A DNA stretch of 64,000 nt from Rusavskia elegans (lineage: Eukaryota; Ascomycota; Lecanoromycetes; Teloschistales; Teloschistaceae): NCBI GenBank assembly GCA_011316305.1, contig SAUG01000161.1, positions 1 through 64,000 of the forward strand, read 5' to 3'. The notes beneath the pieces are model-generated. The model saw nothing but the letters and a program-made list of their open reading frames with translations. It made no database searches and was not told the origin of the DNA. Each line of letters begins with the position of its first letter. Within the stretch, counting starts at the first letter, position 1. This document shows, in pieces, positions 34,530-45,231 of this stretch. The position numbers and the translations under genes are program-made.

Positions 34530-35930
34530 TCACCAACCATGTGGTACCATCTCGTTCTCCTCCAAACATCTACTCTCCTTACTACCTGATTCATTCAACT
34601 CGAAGTAAATTTCCTTAGTCCGTAAAATCTGTCCCGACGGCATCTTGCTATGCCATCCAACCATGGCCGATGGATCTGGACTAAATCCGCCACCGCCCGT
34701 ACTGGGGCCAGCAGTAGATGAGCGAAATCGCGAACGGACGGAGGAGACGAGGCTTGAAATGTGTTTGCGGTAGAATTGGGGGAATACTGGGAGACAACAG
34801 CACACAATGGCGCTCGTGATTTCCGCGTCGCTGTAAAGGATGAATGTGGTTAGATGCTTATGGGGAGGGGGGTGGAAAGTGGAAAGGGAAGGGGGAGGCT
34901 CACCACCAGAGACCAACGGTTGTGAGCGTAAACGTTTCGTCGCCGTTATTGATCAGGTCCACACTAGCGATCAGGCGCATGATACTGCATATGCAGCCGC
35001 TGTGAGAACCCTTAGCATCGTTCATCGCGACTGCTAGGATGTGGTCTTCTTTGCAGCAACTAGAAGAAAGACATCACGTACAATAGTCCCGTGGCGAACA
35101 CGGCCGAGACCTGCCATTTCTTACGCTGAGGCATTTGCAGCCGCCATATCCTATCCAAAGGCAGGATCAGGAGGACGAAGTCAGAGATCGTGTTGACGAC
35201 CGCCGAAGAGAGGATGCCGGCCGTCGAATCGATGCATGTACCTGGGACCGAAGGGTTCCAGATCTTTTCACGTGGGATGCATTGCAAGATGCGGAAGATC
35301 ATGCTGGCGAGGTAGAACATGATTGTTAGGGCCGAGAGGGCGCAGATTACCCAGTACATGCGACTTTTGACGGGAGCGAAGAGACTGGCGAGTTGGATCA
35401 GGATGGCGAGTTTGATGAGGCACATTACTGGGCTGTAGACGATGGCGGTGATATTTGCGCGCTATGGCTTTGTAAGTTCCTGGGTAGGTGCGGGTTTTGT
35501 AGTGATAGAGGTACCCGCGAGAAGATGGTGAACTGCTCTTTTGTGATGTCCCACAGGTGAATGCCAGCTCCATGTTTTATGCCGATGGGCAGCATGACAA
35601 TGTATACTACAGATACAAGCTGTCTGGCATGTCAGTGACCTAAGGTAAGCCCCAATAGCTACATCGACAAACCCAGGAAATCAGTAGCAAATCTAGTGGA
35701 GGGTCAGCGAACAGTCTGGTAGGACAGGCGATCTACTAACAATCCTGCCATCCTCGACGTTTGATGAGAAAAAGTCTTGTGTAGGTACGAGCGAATACAA
35801 ATATTGTATTGATAGCGATACACAGTCCAGCTACAGCGTAGATCTCTGTATTCCTGTTCTTTGGGTTTTCAAAATTGGGGATCACTCCTTTCGGTGGCAC
35901 ATGCGCTGCCTGATTCTCGAGGGATGACAT
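34530..35930 (-). CDS. Fungal rhodopsin-domain integral membrane protein (PTH11-like, no CFEM)
   Basis: Six exons (35930-35741, 35692-35673, 35619-35515, 35461-35082, 34999-34904, 34830-34530) join to 363 residues in phase. The sequence follows the fungal rhodopsin-domain family with seven predicted helices. The order is NTEIYAVAGLCIAINTIFVF with ARTYTRLFLIKRRGWQDY, then HGAGIHLWDI, ITAIVYSPVMCLIKLAILIQ, CIDSTAGILSSAVVNTISDF, ILPLDRIWRLQMPQRKKW, GCICSIMRLI and DAEITSAIVCCCLPVFPQF. A Ser/Gly-rich cytosolic tail ends the protein. No CFEM domain precedes it. The likely place is the plasma membrane, with a possible receptor role. The second exon is only 20 bp. It is divergent from the MFS transporter 470 bp away. 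Confidence 0.9.
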
Positions 35931-36397
35931 GTCGGCCCAAGCGCGTCAGCAGGCAATAGCTGAAAGTTTGGATCGACGGAACCCATTGCTTTAAGCATTT
36001 TCTGCGCCGTCTGACAGTGTGGGGCTGGATGCTGACATGCATCGCTAAGCGTGCCAATTACTGCACGTCAGCCACAGAGTTGTTATAGGGTTGCAGTTGG
36101 GATGTTCAGCTGGTAGAACCAATGCGCGCTTGTATGGCAAGGCGCATTCCTGATGCAGGTGAGATGGCGGTGTAGCGCACTATTGGGGGAGAACATTCAC
36201 ACATTTTTTAGTATTATCTGCAGGAACTCGCACGATGTTACTCGACTGCCAGCAGCAGAGACTCTATCTTTCGTACAGGTGCTGTTCAATCCTCTCTTGT
36301 TTCTCATTCTTCGGTTGGAGTTGTGTCTGTCGGGAGCAAGTATCTCGTGACCACCTGTTTGTTGCTCGTTCTGCTGCCTACCTGTAAATAGGTAGTC
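35931..36397. other. Divergent promoter region between membrane-protein genes
   Basis: This 467-bp interval lies between the start of the rhodopsin-domain gene (minus) and the start of the MFS gene (plus), and so should contain both promoters. No discrete motif was identified. Confidence 0.55.
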
Positions 36398-38134
36398 ATG
36401 GGTACAGACTCGGGAAGTTCGATAAGCTCCCAACCGTCATCCAGTCGAAACGATACGGAGAAATATGAGAATCAGCAACTCGCGCTGACCCAACCAAAAG
36501 GCATTCACTTCGCTCTGGCATTCACTGCGTTATCTGTTGTGGCTTTCACCAGTGCTCTGGACGCTACCATCTTAGCCATTGCACTTCCGGTATGTTGATT
36601 GCTTCCCAAAGGTAATCTCTACAGACTGACCCCGAGCTCTTAGGTGGTAGCCGAGGATCTCAAACTGAATTCCCTGCAGTCTTTCTGGGCGGGCATATCT
36701 TTTCTGCTCTCTTCGGTCCTCTTCCAGCCCGTGCACACCGCTTTGTCGGATATCTTCGGGAGAAAACTCATCCTCTACACATGCATACTGTTCTTTATTG
36801 TGGGTTCGGTCATCGTCGGGTGCGCAAAGGATGCAGGAGCATTGATCGCGGGAAGAACGATACAGGGTGTTGGTGGCGGGGGTATGGAGGCATTGTGCGA
36901 GATCATACTTACCGATATCACCACTCTCAAGGAAAGGCCCTTCTACATCGGTCTCCTCGGCCTGATGTGGGCTGGGGGCTCCATCCTGGCTCCAATTGTG
37001 GGAGGCTTGTTTGCACAGTATGTCTCTTGGAGGTGGATTGCTTGGATCAATCTTCCTCTGATGGGTGTTGCCTTGGTACTTCTGCCCCTATTCCTCAATT
37101 TGAAAATGGACCGATCCTCGGTATGGTCGAAATTGAAGCGTGTGGACTGGCTTGGCATAACTCTACTCATGGTTGGACTGACATGCTTCATCCTGGCGCT
37201 GGCGTGGGGTGGCCAGATGTTCGCCTGGAGAAGCTGGCAGACAGTGTCCCCACTTACCTTCGGGTTGGTAGTGCTCTTCTTGTTCGCGGTCTATGAGCGC
37301 TATCCGCAGGAACCGGCGATTACTCCGCGTCTGTTCTCAACGACGACCAGCTCGATTGCGTTCCTGGGCTCCTTCATACATGGCATCATCATATGGTGTC
37401 TGGTCTATTATCTGGTACTCTATTTCCAAGGGGCAATCCAACATGCGCCGCTACGTTCTGCGATCGACGCATTTCCTCTGGCGTTCACATTGACCCCGTC
37501 GGCCATTATATGTGCTCTGCTGATCGACGGGCTACGGCGGTATCTGTGGAGTGTGTGGCTCGGATGGCTTCTGTGTACAGTCGGTGTGGGAACAATGACA
37601 ATCCTGGATTACCAGAGCAACAAAGCTGTTTACAGCGTAGTTCAGATCGCTCCTGGAATCGGGACTGGATTCCTGCTGTCGGCGTTGGCCGTTCCGTTGC
37701 AAGCATCGATGACAGTAGAAGACACTGGTGTTGCAATGGGTACACTGGTCTTTTTCCGGGCTCTAGGATCCGTGGTTGGCGTTGCACTCGGCTCGGCCAT
37801 CTTCACGAACGAGTTTCAGAATCGCCTCGATAGGATCAAGGTATCGTCGGTGGTGCCGTTACCGGATGCTAGCGATGCTGTCTATTTCCTGACCAAGATC
37901 CGAGAGCTGGATCTTTCTGCGGAAGCGAGAGGAGGCATTCTCCAGCTCTATGCTTCGCCTGTCAGGACTATTTGGATTACAGTATCATGTCTCGCAGCTG
38001 TGGGACTCGTCTCGTCCTTCTTCATGAAAGAACTGACGCTGGAGCGCGAGGAGATGGGCAAGCAGGCGTTTCAAGCGCCTTCGGACTCCTCAGTTGTCCG
38101 TAGGGCTCAGCAGGCGAGCTTGAATAGCGATTGA
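36398..38134 (+). CDS. MFS multidrug/toxin-type exporter (DHA family)
   Basis: Exons 36398-36589 and 36644-38134 (54-bp intron) encode 560 residues. The Ser-rich cytosolic N-terminus is followed by about 14 hydrophobic segments. Family marks are FTSALDATILAIALPVVAED in the first helix, the loop motif TALSDIFGRKLILY, AGRTIQGVGGGGMEALCEII and GSILAPIVGGLFAQYVSWRW, with INLPL just downstream. This places it with the fungal 14-spanner drug:H+ antiporters at the plasma membrane. The protein ends in a short Ser/Gln-rich tail. The substrate is unknown. Neighbouring P450 and reductase genes would fit export of a modified small molecule, but that is inference. Confidence 0.94.
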
Positions 38135-39859
38135 TCCTTTCTGTCAGAAAGCCAGTAAATCACGCACCATATTGAGTCTGCGCCGCGTCGCAAGCTTTAT
38201 GTTGGGCTGGTTGTAGAAGTTCTCGAGTGTGCCACACGAGTCGCTGTTGTGGAAGTTCTTGGCAAGCCAAGACGCTAATGTTGCCAAGGCGCTAACACGA
38301 ATACAGACGAGTGCGGCGACCGGAACAACCGATTATTGCCTTAGTACTACCTTAGGTAAGGTATCTTCTGTTCTACCCTCCCAAGCCTCCTCTCATTCCA
38401 TCCCGCCTTCACAACTGGTCACTTCTGACGTGTCAAGGAGTTCCTGCTCCGTATTCGGTTGACGCAAATCAGCGTTGCGATACACCGTTATTGGTGGATC
38501 TGACAGGCTGAGGGACTTGCATGCTGACATGCATAGAACTTGCATCTCACCATTCCCTCTTCCCCCAACCCCGCAGATCGTGTCAGCAGCTGACTTCTGA
38601 CTACGCTCGCACGCTGACTGTGGCTTCAAGCTGAATTTTGAATCCTTGACAGCCCCCACCAAGACAAGACGTTGCCTCCTCGAGAGCTCGCCACGACAAG
38701 TTTCCCATTCGCTGCACTGTCAAAATTTCTGTCTACAGGTTGAAATTACCCGCGTTGGGTGCTGCAAGACTTCCTGACTATTGTACCTCGGACAAGACGT
38801 TCACCGCCTTACTCGGGTCGAAGCCTATGAACTACGTCTAGGAAAACCCTTAGACATATGGATCGCGACTCGCTTGGGCGAAATCGCACACCATGCAACC
38901 ATGGGACTTCGCATCGGTATTCGAGGATCGTGTCCGTTTCTGCATCTCTCCGGCCTTGCAGTACTATTTGAGGACGGTCTGACATTGTTGATTACAGAAG
39001 AGATGACTTGCCTGAATTGGCAGTCAGTGTATCGGACTTGTTGTCCTCAAAGATTCATACAACTCCGCGAGCTGAGCCTCAGTCTGCCTTCCGCCCACAG
39101 CTGAAAGCTTGTTTGACCATTCGTTCTTGATCCATGGATTGCAAAAGCAACTCCTCCGCAGCCTCGCATATCTTTTTCAGCCTATGGTGGCGAGGTAAAT
39201 AGTTCATTCCAACTATCATATGCCACACAGGATCACCGTCATATTCGTAGGCAACTATGGGGCGATACTATATCCCTCCACCTTTGGAGCATTCAACGAA
39301 AAGGGTGAGATCACGTTGGTTGAAACATATCCCCACTAGAATCCAATCGTCTTATCGTCGTGTGAACCCTTCCTTTGAACTCAAAAGTGCTAGTCGTCTT
39401 GTAACCTTTTCTTGTAGCCTTTTCCCCCTTGATTCTTTGCATATGGTCGCGACTACTGTCGTAAGGACCATCATCTGTTTCGCATCAAATGTTGCACAGA
39501 CACACCACATCCAACACCTTCGTGTACATGATCTTGGCGGACTTCAAGTGGTGAACTCGGTCTAGACGAAAGAGATGGAGAGCCTAGGGGCCAACATCAG
39601 TTGTTACGAAGCTCGAAAGACCGATGATGATTTTTACACCCTTCAAGCCAACGATACGAGTCCATTACAGCCAAACTCTATTGTCCTTGCCGGCAAGACG
39701 CTCAAGGGTAAAGCTGTGTTGGATCCCATCTCCAAAGGAGAAACTACAACAAAACACCAAGTTATCCTGACGTTACCAGCATATCCAAGTTGTGGATACC
39801 AGTCAGGGGCTCTGCTGGGCATAAGCGACTTATGGATCCATCGCGACACCCATGCAGTG
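38135..39859. other. 1.7-kb intergenic stretch
   Basis: Short frames (for example 38,781-39,104) have no recognisable features. From 39,575 the reading frame of the P450 is open upstream of its likely start, which would add 95 residues beginning MESLGANISCYEARK. That segment lacks P450 character and is treated as untranslated. No repeats or RNA genes were seen. Confidence 0.5.
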
Positions 39860-41699
39860 ATGGTTATATTGCTGTTGGTCTCCGTATTCGTTATCAGTCG
39901 AATGTTCTACCGCCTGTTCTGGCATCCCCTCGCAAAGTTCCCAGGACCAAAGCTCGCAGCGGCGACAAACCTTTATGGCGCCTACTACGACCTAATACAT
40001 CGTGGTTCGCTCTGCAGGCAAGTAGCTCGGCTACATGTTACATATGGTATGATCTCCTATGGTATCAATCATACACGCCCGCTTATCGGCATTCAGGCCC
40101 TGTCGTAAGAATAGCCCCGAACGAAATTCACGTGAAAGACTTGGATTCCTACTATAAGTAAGTCTTTCCAGTCAAAGGCGAGCATGCTTCAAGCTAACCC
40201 GACTCCAGAATCTTCCGTGTAGGCACCGACTTCGTCAAACCCTGGAAATTTTACAACTCTCGTGCCATAGAGGGCTCCATCCTCAACATCCTGGATACAC
40301 CGACTGCCAGACGGCGTAAGGAAGCATATGCTCACTACTTCTCTCAGGATAACTTAGAGAAAATGGAGCCCCAGATACATCAGAAGATTGACCGATTTCT
40401 TACCATGCTCCAGCTGGCCGCGACAAAGAAAACCCCTGTAGACCTCTCGATGGGATTCCGATGTTTAGTCGCGGATGTCATTGTGGACTACGCCTACCGA
40501 GAAGACTTTGGGGGCCTGAGCGCTGATGAATTCAAGCATCCTGTTATCGAGGCTGGAGATTCGTTGCTCGTTTGGGCACAGTGGGGTCTTTACTTCCGCA
40601 AGCTTTTCATCATGCTTGACATCGTCACCGGCTGGCTTCCGGATAGGGCGCTTTCTTGGATTTCGCCGCAGCTTATGGCTATCAGGAACTTCGAAATGGT
40701 GCGTCTACCACTGGTATCCTGTCGTTCGTATCAAGGCTGAACTTCGCGGACAGGTCTGTGCCCGCCGCATTCGGAGGCTGAAATTTAATTCTCGTCATGG
40801 CGCTTCTCCGACGATCTTCGATAAACTTCTCAACCCGCATCTGAACAAGGGAAGACCTGTACCGAGTCAAGCTCATCTCACCGCAGAAGCCATCCTCATG
40901 TTCCTGGCCGGTACAGACACCACAGCTAACGCACTAGTGGTGGGCACTTATGGCGTCCTAAACAATGAGGCAGTCTTGAAGAAGTTGACAAAGGAGCTGA
41001 GAGAGACGGTGCCAGACCCAGAGGACACGACGAATATGACTGCGATTAAGTTGAGGAATCTACCTTATCTGGTAAGTTTAGCCTCCACACCATGAGATTC
41101 TTGATCGCTAGCCGGTATACCAAATCACTAACACCATCAAAGACAGCCATCGTCAAAGAATCCCTTCGTCTTTCCTACGGTGCCCCAGGCCGTTTACCGC
41201 GCGTGGTACCGGCATCGGGAACTTTCGTTGGGGATATTTTCATTCCACCCGGTACGCTGGTTTCACACAGTAATTATGTGTATCACAGCGATGAGTCTGT
41301 CTTCCTGAATGCGGATGAATTCAGACCGGAGAGATGGCTGGGCGACGATGTGAAAGAGCTGGATCGACATCAACTTGCGTTCTCGAGGGGGAGTAGAATG
41401 TGTTTAGGGATGCAGTGAGTCATTTTCCTTCCTTTATTCTACTTGTCCTCGTGTGGCTGAGGCGGATGATTGGAGAGTGGGCAGGGAAGGTTGAAAGTGG
41501 GTTCATGATGAGAGAAAATCGCTGACGAATGGCTTGGTGGTGTAGTCTGGCGAATACAGAGCTCATAATCACCTTTGCGAGACTTTTCCGGAGTCTACGG
41601 ATGGGGCTCTGGGACACGCGGCCCGAGGATATGGAGTGGCAAGATTACAGTGTTGCGATTTTCAAGGGGCATTTGAAGGTTATGATTGGACAGAGGTGA
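39860..41699 (+). CDS. Cytochrome P450 monooxygenase
   Basis: Six exons (39860-40046, 40097-40157, 40209-40698, 40754-41071, 41143-41414, 41546-41699) join to 493 residues. The start ATG opens directly on a membrane anchor (MVILLLVSVFVISRMFYRLF) and the Pro-rich hinge HPLAKFPGPK. The conserved elements are present: GPVVRIAPNEIHV, the I-helix AGTDTTAN, the ExxR motif in KESLR, FRPERW, and the haem loop FSRGSRMCLGM with proximal Cys about residue 439. Length and motif spacing are those of a normal ER-bound fungal class II P450. The substrate cannot be inferred; the sequence resembles the branch that includes trichodiene-oxygenase-like enzymes. An upstream in-frame ATG at 39,575 is less likely. 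Confidence 0.94.
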
Positions 41700-43545
41700 G
41701 ACGCCTGGTGCCGTCTTCGTTGTCTCGGTGTTGTATATTATTTTACTTTGGATCCGGTGGCGACGAGGAAATGCTTGTGAGGCGGCTTGAGATCGGTCTG
41801 ATCGTGTAGATAGCATATCCATTCGTAGCTTTGCGCAAACGCCATTCACAAAGTGTCTACTTGACTCCCTGAGACAATCTAGGGCTGACCTAGTCACGTG
41901 GATCCAATATGGAGCTACTCCTCAACGCGCCCAGCACCTTTCATCTTCCCTACCTCGCGGCGAGCAGAAAAGTCCGGATACTAGGCCTATCGTCTCATGC
42001 ACTAGTCGGGCATCCGATTTAGCTGGCAGTCGAGGTACTCGTATCGGGTGCCCACCCCGCCCTGTCGAAGGGATAGCCGCTGAGAGTGTCCAAACGATTT
42101 TGCTCACCTAGCCTTCCAAGTCGACAGCAACGATAGCTTCACGCCCTCATTCACCTCCGCAGCTTGACAGCGTACCTACCAATGACCTTCACAGGTTGTC
42201 GGCAATCATCCGTGCTATAATGAATGACTTCCACGTTCGCAGAGAAAGAACCTGGGAGCCGATAATTGTACTATGGATCTCGCGCGGCGCCGTCATTCAT
42301 ATACAAGTAAGCACTCGATGACTGACAATAGCAAGCTGATGTTCGGGCATAAACACGAACGTGTCGCCTCACACCTGCTCTCTCAGTCCCATCATCATCG
42401 AGGACGCATTCCACCCATATACATACACCCCAACAGCCCAAGGAGGCCATACCCAGGACCAGTGGCAGAAAACCAGGCGTAACACCCCGGCATCTTATGG
42501 CCTTTAATTCCTTCCTTTCCTGGCTACTGCTAGTCACACACAAAGCACGTCCTTTCGTCCGGATGCCATCGGAATACTCGGTCGCGCATCGACCTCCAGC
42601 AACTTAACGACCGGACATCCCGCGTGACCCAAGCAGAAACAGGACTACTACCGTTATCAATCAATATCCTCTGCAGTAGTCAGGTCCTAATCGAACATCA
42701 CAACACATGAGACAGGACCGCAGCGACTAGCAAAGTCCAAGCCTTCTCCACGCCCACAAGATTGTGGTAGCGAGCGGTCCGTACCAACATGGTCCTGTTT
42801 GCCGAAGTCCCCACTAAACTCGTCAGGAGCAGGGCGACTAACTTTCGTGGCCCTACTTGTGGTTGTTCGCTCGGTGGTACGAACAGTTCTAGACTGTGAG
42901 ACCCAGAGACAGAGCACCCTCCACAGGTGTCGGATGGCGGTGTGCGCGAGCTAGCAATGCGCCCTCAACGGTTCACTTGACCCTAGAAGCCTCGTGTGGC
43001 TGCCTGTACAGAGTTCCACCTGCCGCCACCTTGTGGGGGTCTTCATGGACGGCAACCAATGAGCATTGTGTCTTCCCCAGTCCCGTGCCGTATCTCCTAC
43101 TTATCTCCTTCCTCATTCTGTTCGTTCCTGCAGCAAGGATGCCCCGTCACGTTCGTTTTCAGTGCCTGCTTTTGCGATCTTCTGAGGGCGACTCGACTGG
43201 TGTACAGCTCCTAGAGAGCAGAGAGCCTGCATTACCGAGATTTGCACCATTCATTACTTGCTGAGAATCTATCATCATTCTAGATTGCCTCTGAACGTGG
43301 TGTCTACAAGGCTCAACGCCACACAGGCTTTCCGGGTAGTGTTGCATGGAAGCTTGTCAGCATGACTGATGGAATACGAGCGGAACCGAACAGATTAAGA
43401 CATCCTAGCCGGATGGTAGCACACGGTGTCAGCAGGTACCTCACCATGATATGTCAAGACCGCCCATAGTATAAGTATTGCTCTCTTTACTCTTCAACGC
43501 TTTTTGTTCTCTCAATCATTCCAAGATTTCGTTCCAACTTTACAG
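41700..43545. other. 1.85-kb intergenic stretch
   Basis: No frame here shows a recognisable family. The longest (plus, 42,896-43,264) has poor composition for protein. A possible TATA element at 43,470 belongs to the next gene. Confidence 0.5.
43470..43475 (+). promoter_or_regulatory. Possible TATA box of the GMC oxidoreductase
   Basis: TATAAG lies 76 bp before the start codon of the GMC gene and is followed by a CT-rich leader (CTCTCAATCATTCC), a common arrangement in fungal promoters. There is no direct evidence of transcription start. Confidence 0.35.
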
Positions 43546-45231
43546 ATGCTTGATAACTTGCCTGCAATGCTGCTTCCGTTCCTTCTACAGCTACTATTCT
43601 CTATTCAGCTTCAAGCATCCCCAATCAAACGGCAGGCAACATCATACGATGTGATAGTCGTGGGTTCTGGACCTGCAGGAGTCATCGTTGCAAGCCGGCT
43701 CAGCGAGAATCCTGTGAGAAGTGTTCTCCTTATCGAAGGTGGTGGACCCTCGTACTGGGTCACTGGAGGCAGAGAGAGACCACAGTGGTTGGCTGGAACC
43801 AACCTCTCTCGTGTCGACGTCCCCGGACTTTACTCGACCATCTACAGCAACCCTTCAACGGCGCTCCTCTGCCAGAACAAGATCCGAGCCTACGGCGCCT
43901 GCACAATCGGTGGTAACAGCGCGATCAACGCCGGTCTTTTCTATGAGCCTCCCGCCTCAGACTTCGACAAATACTTTCCGACAGGGTGGAAGCACTCTGA
44001 TGTCTTACCTGCAATCACTCGGCTGTATCAAAAACAACCATCCACGAACAGGCCTTCCCTGGATGGCCTCTATTACCAGCAATCAGGCTACGATGCTGCC
44101 AAACGATGGCTGGTCGGGAATGCCAACTACACCGAGTTGAACATCAATGCTAATTCCAGAAGAAAAACCAAAGTCTTTGGCCATCCTGTATATGACTACC
44201 AAAACGGACAACGCAGCGGCCCAGTGATTACCTACCTGCAACAAGCCTTGACACGCCCCAACTTCCGCCTGCAGAGTGGTACTTGGGTGCAGCGTGTAGT
44301 CCGCACCGGCAACACCGCCACCGGCGTCATCGTCAACATCAACGGCGCAACCAGCACCATCCCCCTCAAGCCCAACGGCCGCGTCATTCTCAGCGGCGGA
44401 GCTCTCAAATCCCCCGAACTCCTCATGAAATCCGGCATCGGTGACCCCGCCGTCCTAACCACCCTCTCCAACGCAAACCAACTCGGCTCCCTCCCCTCCT
44501 CCCAATGGATCAACAACACCGCCGTCGGCGCCGGCCTCTTCGACAACCCCAACACCTTCATCGAAATGTCCGGCCCCACCATCCAAGCCTACAACTACGT
44601 CTACGAAAACCCCCCCGCCGCAGACCAAAACCTCTACCTCACCAAGAAATCCGGCCACTACTCCTTCGCCGGCGGTTCCTGTTCCTTCTGGGACACAATC
44701 ACACACGCGGACGGCTCCGTAGCCGGCGTCCAAGGCGGTCTCGGCAACGCCGGCTACCAAGCCTACACAGACGCCATGACCGTAACCATGAACATCTACG
44801 GGACCTCGGGTCTAAAATCCAGCGGCCGCGTCGAACTAGGCGGAGGACCCGACTACCTGCCCGGCCCCAGCGGCGACGTCTACTACAGCAACCCGCAAGA
44901 CGCACTCGACATCGCGACTTTCATCCGTCGACTCTTCGACGCTTTACCAGGCACAGGCCTAAAACCCTTGAACCTGGACCCCAGCTCCACGGTGGCGCAA
45001 ATAGTATCGTATATCACGAGCTGGACGCCGTATACACGGGGACAGGTGAACCATTGGAGCAGCAGTTGTCGGATCGGCAGTTGTGTAGATCGGAACACGA
45101 CGGTGATTGGGATGCGGAATCTGCACGTTGTGGATGCGAGTATTATTGCGCCATTGAGTGTGAATCCGCAGATGGGGGTGATGATTGCGGCGGAGAGGGG
45201 GTGGGAGATGATTAATGGGATGATGGGTTGA
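43546..45231 (+). CDS. Secreted GMC flavo-oxidoreductase (cellobiose-dehydrogenase flavodomain-like)
   Basis: This intronless frame of 561 residues starts at the first ATG (MLDNLPAMLLPFLLQLL); the second ATG (MLLPFLLQLLFSIQLQA) would give a cleaner signal peptide ending before SPIKR. The ADP-binding motif VIVVGSGPAGVIVASRLSE with the distal LLIEGG marks the GMC fold. GGNSAINAGLFYEP is the second family block. The C-terminus carries the catalytic His and Asn regions, NHWSSSCRIGSC and SVNPQMGVMIAAERG. The closest remembered architecture is the flavodomain of cellobiose dehydrogenase without the cytochrome domain. Oxidation of an extracellular sugar or alcohol with FAD is expected. Strong third-position GC in the middle explains the long antisense and shifted frames seen over it. 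Confidence 0.93.
   Translation: MLDNLPAMLLPFLLQLLFSIQLQASPIKRQATSYDVIVVGSGPAGVIVASRLSENPVRSVLLIEGGGPSYWVTGGRERPQWLAGTNLSRVDVPGLYSTIYSNPSTALLCQNKIRAYGACTIGGNSAINAGLFYEPPASDFDKYFPTGWKHSDVLPAITRLYQKQPSTNRPSLDGLYYQQSGYDAAKRWLVGNANYTELNINANSRRKTKVFGHPVYDYQNGQRSGPVITYLQQALTRPNFRLQSGTWVQRVVRTGNTATGVIVNINGATSTIPLKPNGRVILSGGALKSPELLMKSGIGDPAVLTTLSNANQLGSLPSSQWINNTAVGAGLFDNPNTFIEMSGPTIQAYNYVYENPPAADQNLYLTKKSGHYSFAGGSCSFWDTITHADGSVAGVQGGLGNAGYQAYTDAMTVTMNIYGTSGLKSSGRVELGGGPDYLPGPSGDVYYSNPQDALDIATFIRRLFDALPGTGLKPLNLDPSSTVAQIVSYITSWTPYTRGQVNHWSSSCRIGSCVDRNTTVIGMRNLHVVDASIIAPLSVNPQMGVMIAAERGWEMINGMMG

Noticed and set aside
37506..37787. Minus and shifted frames over the MFS gene
   Set aside because: The MFS frame is continuous with clear transporter motifs; these are shadows.
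39575..39859. Upstream in-frame extension of the P450
   Set aside because: It would put 95 non-P450 residues before the membrane anchor; the ATG at 39,860 opens directly on the anchor and gives normal family length.
42896..43264. 122-codon plus frame between the P450 and the GMC gene
   Set aside because: No recognisable motif, and overlapping frames on the opposite strand are of equal quality.
44505..45215. 236-codon Arg/Pro/His-rich plus frame inside the GMC gene, and large minus frames over 44,232-44,905
   Set aside because: They are shadows of the GC-biased GMC frame; composition is implausible and the GMC motifs are continuous in the true frame.
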